This document shows positions 15,967 to 22,672 of a stretch of 64,000 nt of DNA, piece after piece; within the stretch, counting starts at the first letter, position 1, and each line of letters begins with the position of its first letter. The stretch is from Polyangiaceae bacterium (lineage in GTDB: Bacteria; Myxococcota_A; Polyangia; Polyangiales; Polyangiaceae), in contig JAQSWN010000009.1 of assembly GCA_029266615.1 (NCBI GenBank), positions 1 through 64,000 of the forward strand, written 5' to 3'. Position numbers and translations under genes: made by a program. The notes under the pieces were generated by a model. It was not told the DNA's origin. It saw only the letters and a program-made list of their open reading frames with translations, and made no database searches.

Positions 15967-16449
15967 ATGGCTACTCGCAAGAAGTCCTCAGGTAAGAAGA
16001 AAGCTTCCAAGCGGTCCGGTAAAAAAGCCGGAAAAAAGGTTCAACGCAGCATGGAAGAGATGAAGAGCGGCACGCTGCGCTCTGGTCGCTCCGGCAAGAA
16101 GGTGAAGAGCCGCAAGCAGGCGATCGCAATCGGTCTTTCCGAAGCGCGCGCGGAAGGCGACGGTGTTCCCGCCGAGAAGACGGCGAAGAAGGGTTCGAAG
16201 AAGGCAGGCTCGAAGAAGGCAGGCTCGAAGAAGGCAGGCTCGAAGAAGGCAGGCTCGAAGAAGGCAGGCTCGAAGAAGCTCGAAGAAACGCAGCCGCTAA
16301 GAAGCATTGGGAGCGGAGCGGGTCACGCGATCGCGCCCCGCTCCGTCCCTCCGTGGCTCACGCTTCTTCTTCTTCTTCGTCTTCGTCCGACTCGTCTTCG
16401 TCCTCGTCCTCGTCCTCGTCCTCGTCATCCTCGTCTTCGACGTCCATGA
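15967..16449 (+). CDS. Lys-rich DUF6496 protein with KKAGS repeats
   Basis: The predicted protein (up to 160 residues) starts with a very basic tract of Lys/Ser/Gly and then the DUF6496 core: MEEMKSGTLRSGRSGKKV, SRKQAIAIGLSEAR. Next come five in-frame KKAGS units encoded by 15-bp repeats. The basic tail resembles histone H1 or HU tails, so nucleic-acid binding is plausible but unproven. The in-frame stop is at 16449, but residues past about 105 turn into an Arg/Pro/Leu-rich stretch that is simply antisense to the acidic tail of the convergent gene. A +1 shift after the repeats would end at SKKRSR near 16290, so the true C-terminus is uncertain. Confidence 0.75.
   Translation: MATRKKSSGKKKASKRSGKKAGKKVQRSMEEMKSGTLRSGRSGKKVKSRKQAIAIGLSEARAEGDGVPAEKTAKKGSKKAGSKKAGSKKAGSKKAGSKKAGSKKLEETQPLRSIGSGAGHAIAPRSVPPWLTLLLLLRLRPTRLRPRPRPRPRHPRLRRP
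16195..16269 (+). repeat. Five perfect 15-bp tandem repeats
   Basis: The unit TCGAAGAAGGCAGGC is repeated five times without a mismatch and is followed by a partial sixth copy (TCGAAGAAG). It encodes SKKAG units in the DUF6496 gene. Because 15 is a multiple of 3, slippage would change tail length without breaking frame. Confidence 0.9.
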
Positions 16450-16735
16450 CGCCGGCCAGCAGTTGCTTGGCACGCTTGGCGCGCGCCGCCTGCTCGTCGC
16501 GGGTCTCTTGGAAGAACGTCACGAGCTCCTGATCGCCGGCCTTTTCGGCGTCCTCCACGTACTGTTCGCAGGCCTGGACACCCTGTAGCGAATGATAGAG
16601 CACGCTGACGAGCGCGTACTCGTGGTCCGCGGTCTCGGCGGGCTCGCTGTCCGCGAGCGGTTTCGGCGAGATCGGACGAGCGAGGGATTGGCGATTCTTG
16701 GCTGCAGTCTTGGGAGCAGAGGTTTGTTGCGGCAT
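16358..16735 (-). CDS. Ferritin-like helical protein with Asp/Glu tail
   Basis: The 125-residue protein has a polar N-terminus, two long helices (HEYALVSVLYHSLQGVQACEQYVEDAE and the following EL...ARAKRAKQLLAG helix) that look like half of a four-helix ferritin-like bundle, and a 28-residue tail made almost only of Asp and Glu, encoded by CTCGTC-type hexamer runs. It may bind metal or buffer cations, or partner with the basic DUF6496 protein encoded opposite; both are inference. ATG 16735 has a GGAG site. Its last ~90 bases overlap, antisense, the nominal end of the DUF6496 reading frame. Confidence 0.75.
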   Translation of the reverse strand: MPQQTSAPKTAAKNRQSLARPISPKPLADSEPAETADHEYALVSVLYHSLQGVQACEQYVEDAEKAGDQELVTFFQETRDEQAARAKRAKQLLAGVMDVEDEDDEDEDEDEDEDESDEDEEEEEA

Positions 16736-16924
16736 GGTAGTTTTCTCCTTCGTGAGGGTGACGACGCGGGTGCAACAAGCGATCCTCCCCAGAACCGAGC
16801 GAGTCTGATGCTGCGGGGCGCCACCCGGCGGATGTTCCTCAGCTTTTTTGTCGCAACGCTGCGAAACCGCCCCGACACGTGAGCGTTCTCCAGAAGCGGA
16901 ACGCGAGTTGCAAGCAAGGACACC

Positions 16925-17137
16925 ATGACCGAGCCTCATTTCAAAGACGCCGAAGAGCGCGACCTGTCACGTGGCGGCAAGAACACCGCGATACTGACGC
17001 TGAGCGTGGCCGCAGTCGTCATCGTCGGAGGCATCGCGCTCGCAGCAGGCATTCGCCAGTACGTCTCGCCCCCGGCGCGCCCGGGCACGACAATGGGCAC
17101 GACCAGCGCCGGCGAGCAAAAGCCGCCCTCACCCTGA
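16925..17137 (+). CDS. Small single-pass membrane protein
   Basis: The 70-residue protein has a charged N-terminus (MTEPHFKDAEERDLSRGGK), one membrane helix (AILTLSVAAVVIVGGIALAAGI) and a Pro/Thr/Gly-rich tail. No family is recognised. ATG 16925 has AAGGA 5-9 bases upstream. It is divergent from the ferritin-like gene (189-base gap) and ends inside a bidirectional terminator. Confidence 0.7.
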   Translation: MTEPHFKDAEERDLSRGGKNTAILTLSVAAVVIVGGIALAAGIRQYVSPPARPGTTMGTTSAGEQKPPSP

Positions 17138-17158
17138 GCGCAGTAGTGTGAGGGCGGC
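17122..17158. terminator. Bidirectional terminator between convergent genes
   Basis: GCCGCCCTCAC (17122-17132) and GTGAGGGCGGC (17148-17158) form a perfect 11-bp GC-rich stem with a 15-base loop. It lies exactly between the plus gene ending at 17137 and the minus gene ending at 17181; the left arm includes the last codons of the plus gene. Confidence 0.65.
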
Positions 17159-17180
17159 GGTAGGTGCGGTCCGATGACTG

Positions 17181-17915
17181 CTACTTGCTGCTCGCCTTCG
17201 CGAGCTCCGCTTGGATGGCCTTCGCCTCTTCAAGGTGCGCTGCCACAGCGTCGCGACCCATCTTGAGCGCGGACACGACGGTGTCCGTTTTGGCCGAGGG
17301 CAAGAGCTGGCCATCGATGGCAGCAAGCACCTTCTGATGGCCGGTTACCTGACTGTCGATGTAGGCGACATCGAAGTCCGCGGCCGGTGTGCTCTTCAAC
17401 GTCGTCAGTGTCGCCTCTCCCTCAGTCTTGAGGGCGGCGGCTTCCGAGCTGTCCGCGACGCGAATGTTCAACCGACTGGCGAGCTTCGCTTGCTCGGCCT
17501 TCGCGTGCCCGTGATGCTGGACCATTTTGGCCGCAAACGCTTTGACGCGAGGAAACTTGGCCTTCGTTTGCGCCACCTTTCCTTGGTCGATCTCGGCCGT
17601 ATTCACCAGCTCCGCGATGCGGGCGATCTGGCCTTCGCTGAGGCTTTCCCGGGCGGGCTCGAGGGTCGGCGCCGCCAAAACGTTGTTCTGCGTGCCGCTG
17701 CTGCTCTGAGGCTCCGCCTGCGGCAACCCCGCAGGCGGGCCATTCGGCGCCGGCTCCGACTCTTCCCCCGGAGAAGGGGTGGTCTTCATTACCGGCGCTT
17801 GGTCCGCGGCCTCTCCCGCGGGGGTCTCGGCTTCCTTTTGGTCGCCAGCGCAGCCGCAGGCCAGCCCGGAGCACGCGGCCAGGGTGAGGAGAATCCGGCA
17901 CGAAAATTGGGACAT
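17181..17915 (-). CDS. DUF4142 lipoprotein
   Basis: The 244-residue protein has a signal peptide with a Cys in SGLACGC, a disordered Pro/Glu/Gln-rich linker to about residue 90, and a helical DUF4142 domain to the end: LSEGQIARIAELVNTAEIDQGKVAQ, AKMVQHHGHAKAEQ, AYIDSQVTGHQKVLAAID. The paired H-H and E-I-D-Q positions are typical of this ferritin-like fold. DUF4142 proteins are secreted or outer-membrane proteins of unknown role found in stress clusters. I chose ATG 17915 (AAGGAA site); the longer frame is antisense to the divergent gene. Confidence 0.85.
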   Translation of the reverse strand: MSQFSCRILLTLAACSGLACGCAGDQKEAETPAGEAADQAPVMKTTPSPGEESEPAPNGPPAGLPQAEPQSSSGTQNNVLAAPTLEPARESLSEGQIARIAELVNTAEIDQGKVAQTKAKFPRVKAFAAKMVQHHGHAKAEQAKLASRLNIRVADSSEAAALKTEGEATLTTLKSTPAADFDVAYIDSQVTGHQKVLAAIDGQLLPSAKTDTVVSALKMGRDAVAAHLEEAKAIQAELAKASSK

Positions 17916-17994
17916 CTCTGCGGTTCCTTTCAGTCTGAGGGAGGCGCCCGTTGCACCAAGCGTGCCCTGGAACGGGTCGTGCACGAGCGCGCGC

Positions 17995-19389
17995 ATGCGA
18001 AAGCTCTTGCTTCGACTGTTGAGCGGAGCCGCCGCTGGCGTCGCCGCCACGGCTGCCATGTCTCTGTTCATGCTGGGAGCGAAGAAGCTCGGGGCGCTGG
18101 GAGAGCCACCGCCGCGCCGCATCGTGCGTCGCCTCCTCGCGCCCCTGCGGCCGCTCGGGCCGAGCAGTACCTCACTTGACCTGACCGCGCTGGCCGCGCA
18201 CTTCGCGTTCGGTGCCAGCATGGGCACGATTTTCGCGGGCTTGCCGGCGCGCGCGCGCAGCCAACGCGGAGGCCTCTTGTTCGGGGCGGCCGTTTGGGCG
18301 GCTAACTACGCGGTGATTATGCCCAAGCTCGGCCTAATGCCTCCCGCGCGGTGGGACCGCCCGGCGCGACCTACATCCATGGTCGCGGCGCACCTCGTCT
18401 ATGGCGCCGCGCTCGCGTCCGCGCACCGGCAGCTGCACAGTGAGCTCGACTCGTTACGCGGCAAAGTGGTCGTCGTCGCGGGCGGAACACGCGGCCTAGG
18501 TCGTTGCCTGGCACGCGCCCTACTGGAAGCCGGGGCGAAGGTCGCCATCTGCGGTCGCTCGCCGGAATCGTTGGCTCGGGCGCAGGAGTTCTTGCGCCCT
18601 TTCGGCGCGCCGGTTCTCGCGGACGTGTGCGACTTACGTCACGCCGATCAGGCGCGCACCTTCATTCAGCGAGTGGAGAGCGAGCTTGGCCCCATTCAGG
18701 TGCTCATCACGAACGCGGCCACGATTGAAGTCGGGCCCATCGAAGCGCTGGCGGCCGAGGACTTCCAAGCCGCGATGAGCGAGATCTTCGGCAGCGCGTT
18801 GAACGCGACCCTCGCCGCGCTTCCCGCCATGCAGGCGCGCGGGAGGGGCACGATCGCGATCATCAGCTCCATCGGCGGCAAGCTCGGCGTGCCTCATCTG
18901 GCCCCCTATTCCGCGGCCAAGTTCGCTCAGGTCGGCTTCGCGGAGGCCCTTCAGGCCGAGGTCGGCAAGGACGGGCTGCGCGTGCTCACCGTCACTCCCG
19001 GCCTGATGCGAACCGGATCTCATCTTCACGCCACCTACAAGGGTGACGCAGAGCGCGAGCTGTTGTGGTTCGGCGCCTCTGCCGTGGCGCCGTTGCTCTC
19101 CATCGACGCCGACCGCGCCGCTCGCAAGATCGTCGCTGCCATCGCGCGCGGTGATCGCTTTCTCACGTTCACGCCCGCCGCGCACGTGGGCGCCTGGCTG
19201 CACGGTGAGCTCCCCGAGCTCTGGTCGCTGCTATTTTCCACGATCGGGCGTTTCTTACCGCGTTCTCCCTCGCGCCGGCTGCCGAGTGCCTCTCTAGAAG
19301 GTCAGGTCATCTTCGCCAACTCCAACTCGTGGCTCCTCGACCGCTTGCGAAGTTGGACGACGCCGCTCGCGGCGCAGCACGGACAATGA
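17995..19389 (+). CDS. Membrane domain fused to short-chain dehydrogenase
   Basis: The 464-residue protein joins a ~145-residue membrane region to an SDR. The membrane part has four hydrophobic segments (about 9-28, 66-82, 95-110 and 130-145). The SDR starts at about 156 with VVVVAGGTRGLGR (cofactor loop), then TNAAT (240), ISSIG (S291/S292) and the catalytic YSAAK (Y305, K309), so it looks active. ATG 17995 is used; upstream codons are antisense to the DUF4142 gene. It is first of three same-strand genes spaced 12 and 7 bases apart. The substrate is unknown; the anchor suggests lipid or envelope chemistry. The unusual fusion is read directly from one uninterrupted frame. Confidence 0.82.
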   Translation: MRKLLLRLLSGAAAGVAATAAMSLFMLGAKKLGALGEPPPRRIVRRLLAPLRPLGPSSTSLDLTALAAHFAFGASMGTIFAGLPARARSQRGGLLFGAAVWAANYAVIMPKLGLMPPARWDRPARPTSMVAAHLVYGAALASAHRQLHSELDSLRGKVVVVAGGTRGLGRCLARALLEAGAKVAICGRSPESLARAQEFLRPFGAPVLADVCDLRHADQARTFIQRVESELGPIQVLITNAATIEVGPIEALAAEDFQAAMSEIFGSALNATLAALPAMQARGRGTIAIISSIGGKLGVPHLAPYSAAKFAQVGFAEALQAEVGKDGLRVLTVTPGLMRTGSHLHATYKGDAERELLWFGASAVAPLLSIDADRAARKIVAAIARGDRFLTFTPAAHVGAWLHGELPELWSLLFSTIGRFLPRSPSRRLPSASLEGQVIFANSNSWLLDRLRSWTTPLAAQHGQ

Positions 19390-19401
19390 GGCGCAGGTGG
19401 C

Positions 19402-20337
19402 ATGAGCCTTGCCCTAGTGGTCACCATGTTGTCGACGATCCCCTCTGCCTCGAGTGGCCTCGAGGCCCTGCACCGCCGCTTGGCGAGCTCGCACCACCTG
19501 CGTTTGGCTCCTTCCGTCTCCGCCGCCGAGTTCGAGCAAGATCTGAAGGAGGAAGTTCTGTGCCGCCGCTTGGAGCGAACCTTGGTCGAGCGTGAGCGCT
19601 ATGCGCTCGCCTCACAAATTCGCCGCGTGCCCCGGGATGCAGAGGGCTTCCTGGCGTGGCTTGCGGAGCTGAAGCAAAGCGGACCCGGCCAGGGGGACCC
19701 GCTGTTCCCTTGGCTCGCCGAGCAGGCCAACTACGAGGAGATGTGCTGGTTCCTCCACCAGGAGATGGCCGGTGAAGCCGGCTTCGAAGACTTGGTCGCG
19801 CTCGCTCAGCTCAAGCTCCCGGCCCGCCCCAAGCTCGAGCTCGCGCGCAACTACTGGGACGAGATGGGCCAAGGCCACGAAGGCGGCATGCACGGGCCGA
19901 TGCTCGCGCGGCTTGGGGCTGCGCTTCCCCCGACGGCCGAGCCCCCGTGCTGGGAGACGCTCGCGCTCGGCAACCTCATGGTCGCGCTCGCCACGAGCCG
20001 CGCCTACGCGTACCAAGCCATCGGCGCGCTCGGCGCCATCGAGCTCACGGCGCCCGGCCGTGCAGAGCTCGTGAACGCCGGCCTCAAGCGCCTGGGGTTC
20101 GACGGAAGCGTACGTCGCTACTACGCGCTCCACGCCACGCTGGACGTCCGGCACAGCCAAACCTGGAACCGTGAAGTGTTCGCGCCCCTCATCGAGCAAA
20201 ACCCCGAGGTGGCTCCTCTCTTCGCGGAAGGCGCGCTCATCCGGCTGCGCGCCGGGCTGCGCTGCTTCGAGCGCTACCGCGCGGAGCTCATGCCGCGCGA
20301 CTCCGGTTTGCTGCGTGTGGCGACCCGCGCCGGCTGA
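19402..20337 (+). CDS. Haem-oxygenase-like iron-containing redox enzyme
   Basis: The 311-residue protein belongs to the iron-containing redox enzyme group of the haem-oxygenase/TENA-PqqC fold. Candidate metal ligands are in NYEEMCWFLHQEMAGE (E112/E113, H119, E121), in NYWDEMGQGHEGGMHG (D153, E154, H159, E160, H164) and in a late HATLDVRHSQTW helix. Such proteins use one or two irons for oxidative reactions on small metabolites. It lies between the membrane-SDR gene and a UdgX gene with 12- and 7-base gaps, so co-expression is likely. The substrate cannot be inferred. Confidence 0.75.
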   Translation: MSLALVVTMLSTIPSASSGLEALHRRLASSHHLRLAPSVSAAEFEQDLKEEVLCRRLERTLVERERYALASQIRRVPRDAEGFLAWLAELKQSGPGQGDPLFPWLAEQANYEEMCWFLHQEMAGEAGFEDLVALAQLKLPARPKLELARNYWDEMGQGHEGGMHGPMLARLGAALPPTAEPPCWETLALGNLMVALATSRAYAYQAIGALGAIELTAPGRAELVNAGLKRLGFDGSVRRYYALHATLDVRHSQTWNREVFAPLIEQNPEVAPLFAEGALIRLRAGLRCFERYRAELMPRDSGLLRVATRAG

Positions 20338-20344
20338 GAGCGCG

Positions 20345-20986
20345 GTGGCAACCAAGCGCAAGCCTCCCGGCGACGCTTCGCCGTTTCTTCCCGAGCGCTT
20401 CAGCTTACCCAAGCTCCGTGAAGCCGCGAAGAGCTGTCATGGCTGCGACCTCTACATCGCAGCGACTCAAACCGTCTTCGGTGAGGGCAGCTCCAACGCG
20501 CGCGTCGTATTCGTAGGGGAACAACCGGGCGACTCGGAAGACGTGCAGGGGCGGCCGTTCGTCGGCCCCGCCGGGCGGATTTTCGACGAAGCGCTCACCA
20601 AGGCCGGGCTCGAGCGAAAACAAACCTACGTCACCAACGCCGTGAAGCACTTCAGCTTCGAGCCGCGCGGCAAAGCTCGCCTCCACAAGCGACCGCGCGT
20701 CGGCGAGGTGCGGGCCTGCTCTCCTTGGCTCCGGGCCGAGCTCGACGTCATCAAGCCGGACGTGCTCGTTCTACTCGGCGCCGTGGCCGCGCAAGCCGTG
20801 TGGGGAGCACAGTTTCGTGTCTCTCAGGAGCGCGGGGTCGTCAAACCGGGCGAGCTTGCCGAGGCCATCATCGCCACGCACCACCCTTCGGCCGTACTGC
20901 GCGCTCCTGACTCTGAGGCGCGCAAACGAATCTTCAAGGAGCTGGTGGCAGATTTGAGGGCAGTGAAGAAGCTGCTCCAGGACTGA
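20345..20986 (+). CDS. udgX: UdgX-type uracil-DNA glycosylase
   Basis: The 213-residue protein has family-4-like UDG motifs: [20 protein letters not shown] (motif A) and THHPSAVL near the end. The diagnostic UdgX loop [17 protein letters not shown] is present, with H114 at the position that in UdgX forms a covalent bond to the abasic site after uracil removal. Cys31, Cys34 and Cys125 fit the iron-sulphur cluster; His102 stands where family 4 enzymes have the remaining Cys. The start is GTG 20345, in-frame, 7 bases past the previous stop and behind GAGAG. Its last 53 bases overlap the convergent permease gene. Confidence 0.9.
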   Translation: MATKRKPPGDASPFLPERFSLPKLREAAKSCHGCDLYIAATQTVFGEGSSNARVVFVGEQPGDSEDVQGRPFVGPAGRIFDEALTKAGLERKQTYVTNAVKHFSFEPRGKARLHKRPRVGEVRACSPWLRAELDVIKPDVLVLLGAVAAQAVWGAQFRVSQERGVVKPGELAEAIIATHHPSAVLRAPDSEARKRIFKELVADLRAVKKLLQD

Positions 20987-22226
20987 TGGCACGCCGAATC
21001 GCATACACGCCTGCTCCAACCGCGATCACTCCTGCCCCTCCAAGAATGGAGGAAGCCGGCAGCGCGACAGCCATGACGATACACCCGAGCAAGCCGAGAC
21101 CGGAGAGCACCCGTGGCCATCTTCGCTCATCACGGCCCAAGGTCCACGCCGCGGCGTTGGCGATGGCGTAATAGAGCAAAACCGCGAAGGAGCTGAAGCC
21201 AATGGCGCCGCGAACGTCGGCAAAGCTCACGATCGCCGCGACCACCACCCCGACTCCCACCTCCGCGCGATGGGGCCCTCCGAAACGTGGGTGTACGGCC
21301 GCAAAAGCTCGCGGCAGGTCGCGGCTTTTGGCCATCGCGAACGCAGTGCGGCTCACGCCCACCATCAAGGAGAGCAAGACGCCGAGTGACGCGGTCGTCG
21401 CTCCGACTCTTACCGCGGGCGACAGCCAAGCGAAGCGGCCTGCCTCGACCGCGTCCGCCAGCGGAGCCGCTGAGGCCGCCATGTTGGCGCTTCCCAGACC
21501 TGCCAGCAGGCTCACCGCCACCGCCGCGTACACCAGGAGAGTGATACCCAGCGCGACCGGGATCGCTCGGGGAATGGTGCGCGCCGGCTCGACCACCTCT
21601 TCGCCCAAGGTTGCCAAACGTGCGTAGCCGGCGAACGCGAAGAACAGAAAGCCGGCGGATTGCAGGACGCCGTGGAAGGTGACGTCGGCGATCGAGCCGA
21701 GACGCGGTTGCGCCGCTCCACCCAGCCATACGGCGCCGATGACCGCCGCGAGCGCGGCCAGCGTGGCGACCAGTAGCACCTTCGTCAGGACCACCGTTTT
21801 CCGAACTCCCGTGTAGTTCGCGACCGTCAACGCCACTACGGCGAAGGCCGCGAGCGGCCGCGCGAGGGCGGGGGAGGCGTAGCTCCCAAAGGTCATGGCC
21901 ATCGCCGCGCAGCTCGCCACTTTGCCGACGACGAAGCACCAGCCCGCGAGAAACCCCCAGATTGGTCCTAGCCGTCTGCGCCCGTACACGTACGTACCGC
22001 CCGACTCCGGATAGATGGCGGCCAACTGAGCCGAGGACGTCGCATTGCAGTAGGCGACCAGCGCCGCGAGCCCCATGCCGACGAGCAGGCCATTGCCGGC
22101 CGCTCGGGCGGCAGGGCCGAAGGCCGCGAACACCCCCGCGCCGATCATCGAGCCGAGGCCGATGACGACGGCGTCGAGAAAGCCGAGCCGGCGCGCCAGT
22201 CTCGTCGGTGTGGGCTCGGGACTCAC
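20934..22226 (-). CDS. APC-family amino-acid/polyamine permease
   Basis: The 430-residue membrane protein has about 12 hydrophobic segments and the APC signature near the start (LDAVVIGLGSMIGAGVFAAFG), an unwound-helix GxG motif, and ESGGTYVYGRRRLG in the second/third helix region. It most likely imports amino acids or amines. I use GTG 22226 (SPEPTPTRLARRLG follows); a GTG at 22277 would add 17 residues. The 3' end overlaps udgX by 53 bases on the opposite strand. No metabolic partner is adjacent. Confidence 0.88.
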   Translation of the reverse strand: MSPEPTPTRLARRLGFLDAVVIGLGSMIGAGVFAAFGPAARAAGNGLLVGMGLAALVAYCNATSSAQLAAIYPESGGTYVYGRRRLGPIWGFLAGWCFVVGKVASCAAMAMTFGSYASPALARPLAAFAVVALTVANYTGVRKTVVLTKVLLVATLAALAAVIGAVWLGGAAQPRLGSIADVTFHGVLQSAGFLFFAFAGYARLATLGEEVVEPARTIPRAIPVALGITLLVYAAVAVSLLAGLGSANMAASAAPLADAVEAGRFAWLSPAVRVGATTASLGVLLSLMVGVSRTAFAMAKSRDLPRAFAAVHPRFGGPHRAEVGVGVVVAAIVSFADVRGAIGFSSFAVLLYYAIANAAAWTLGRDERRWPRVLSGLGLLGCIVMAVALPASSILGGAGVIAVGAGVYAIRRAISPGAASSLPSNLPPAP

Positions 22227-22353
22227 GGGACCCGAAGCTACCCCAGCGCCTCCGCGAGTCCACCATTTCCAAGGCACGTGGCCGCGCTCGCGAAGCGATC
22301 ACGGTCAGCTTCGGGACCGAGGCGGCACGAGGGCTGCATCGCGCCTCGCCACT

Positions 22354-22527
22354 ATGGAACGCATGCCGCCGAGGAAGGCTTCCGCTTGGGAGTGCGGCCG
22401 CTGCTACTGGCTGCAGCACCAGCAAACATCGAGTGAGGTCGCCGAGCACTCACCGCGCTGCAGTTGGTACAATACCGAGCGGGACCCGCCGGTGCTGCGG
22501 CTTATCGAAGACAAGAAGTCGGCTTGA
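22354..22527 (+). CDS. Possible small CxxC protein
   Basis: A 57-codon frame from ATG 22354 (second ATG 22363) contains ECGRCYW and a later CSW, suggesting a partial zinc-ribbon. No ribosome site is clear. It occupies the 445-base gap between the divergent permease and GH13 genes (22227-22672), where nothing else is evident. It may be real or chance. Confidence 0.3.
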   Translation: MERMPPRKASAWECGRCYWLQHQQTSSEVAEHSPRCSWYNTERDPPVLRLIEDKKSA

Positions 22528-22672
22528 GCTTCGCGGGCGCGGCAGCCCCGCGTCCATCACCGAGGCCCGCCGTGCGACAACTCCGCCGATGCAGCCCGCC
22601 ACGCTCGTGACGATTGGCCACGACGCGTAATCTGCGCTCGGAACGACGTACTGGATAGAGTACGACCTACGG

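Noticed and set aside
16392-16440. Hexamer run as a CRISPR or satellite array
   Set aside because: It is the coding sequence of an Asp/Glu tail; units are short, imperfect and without spacers.
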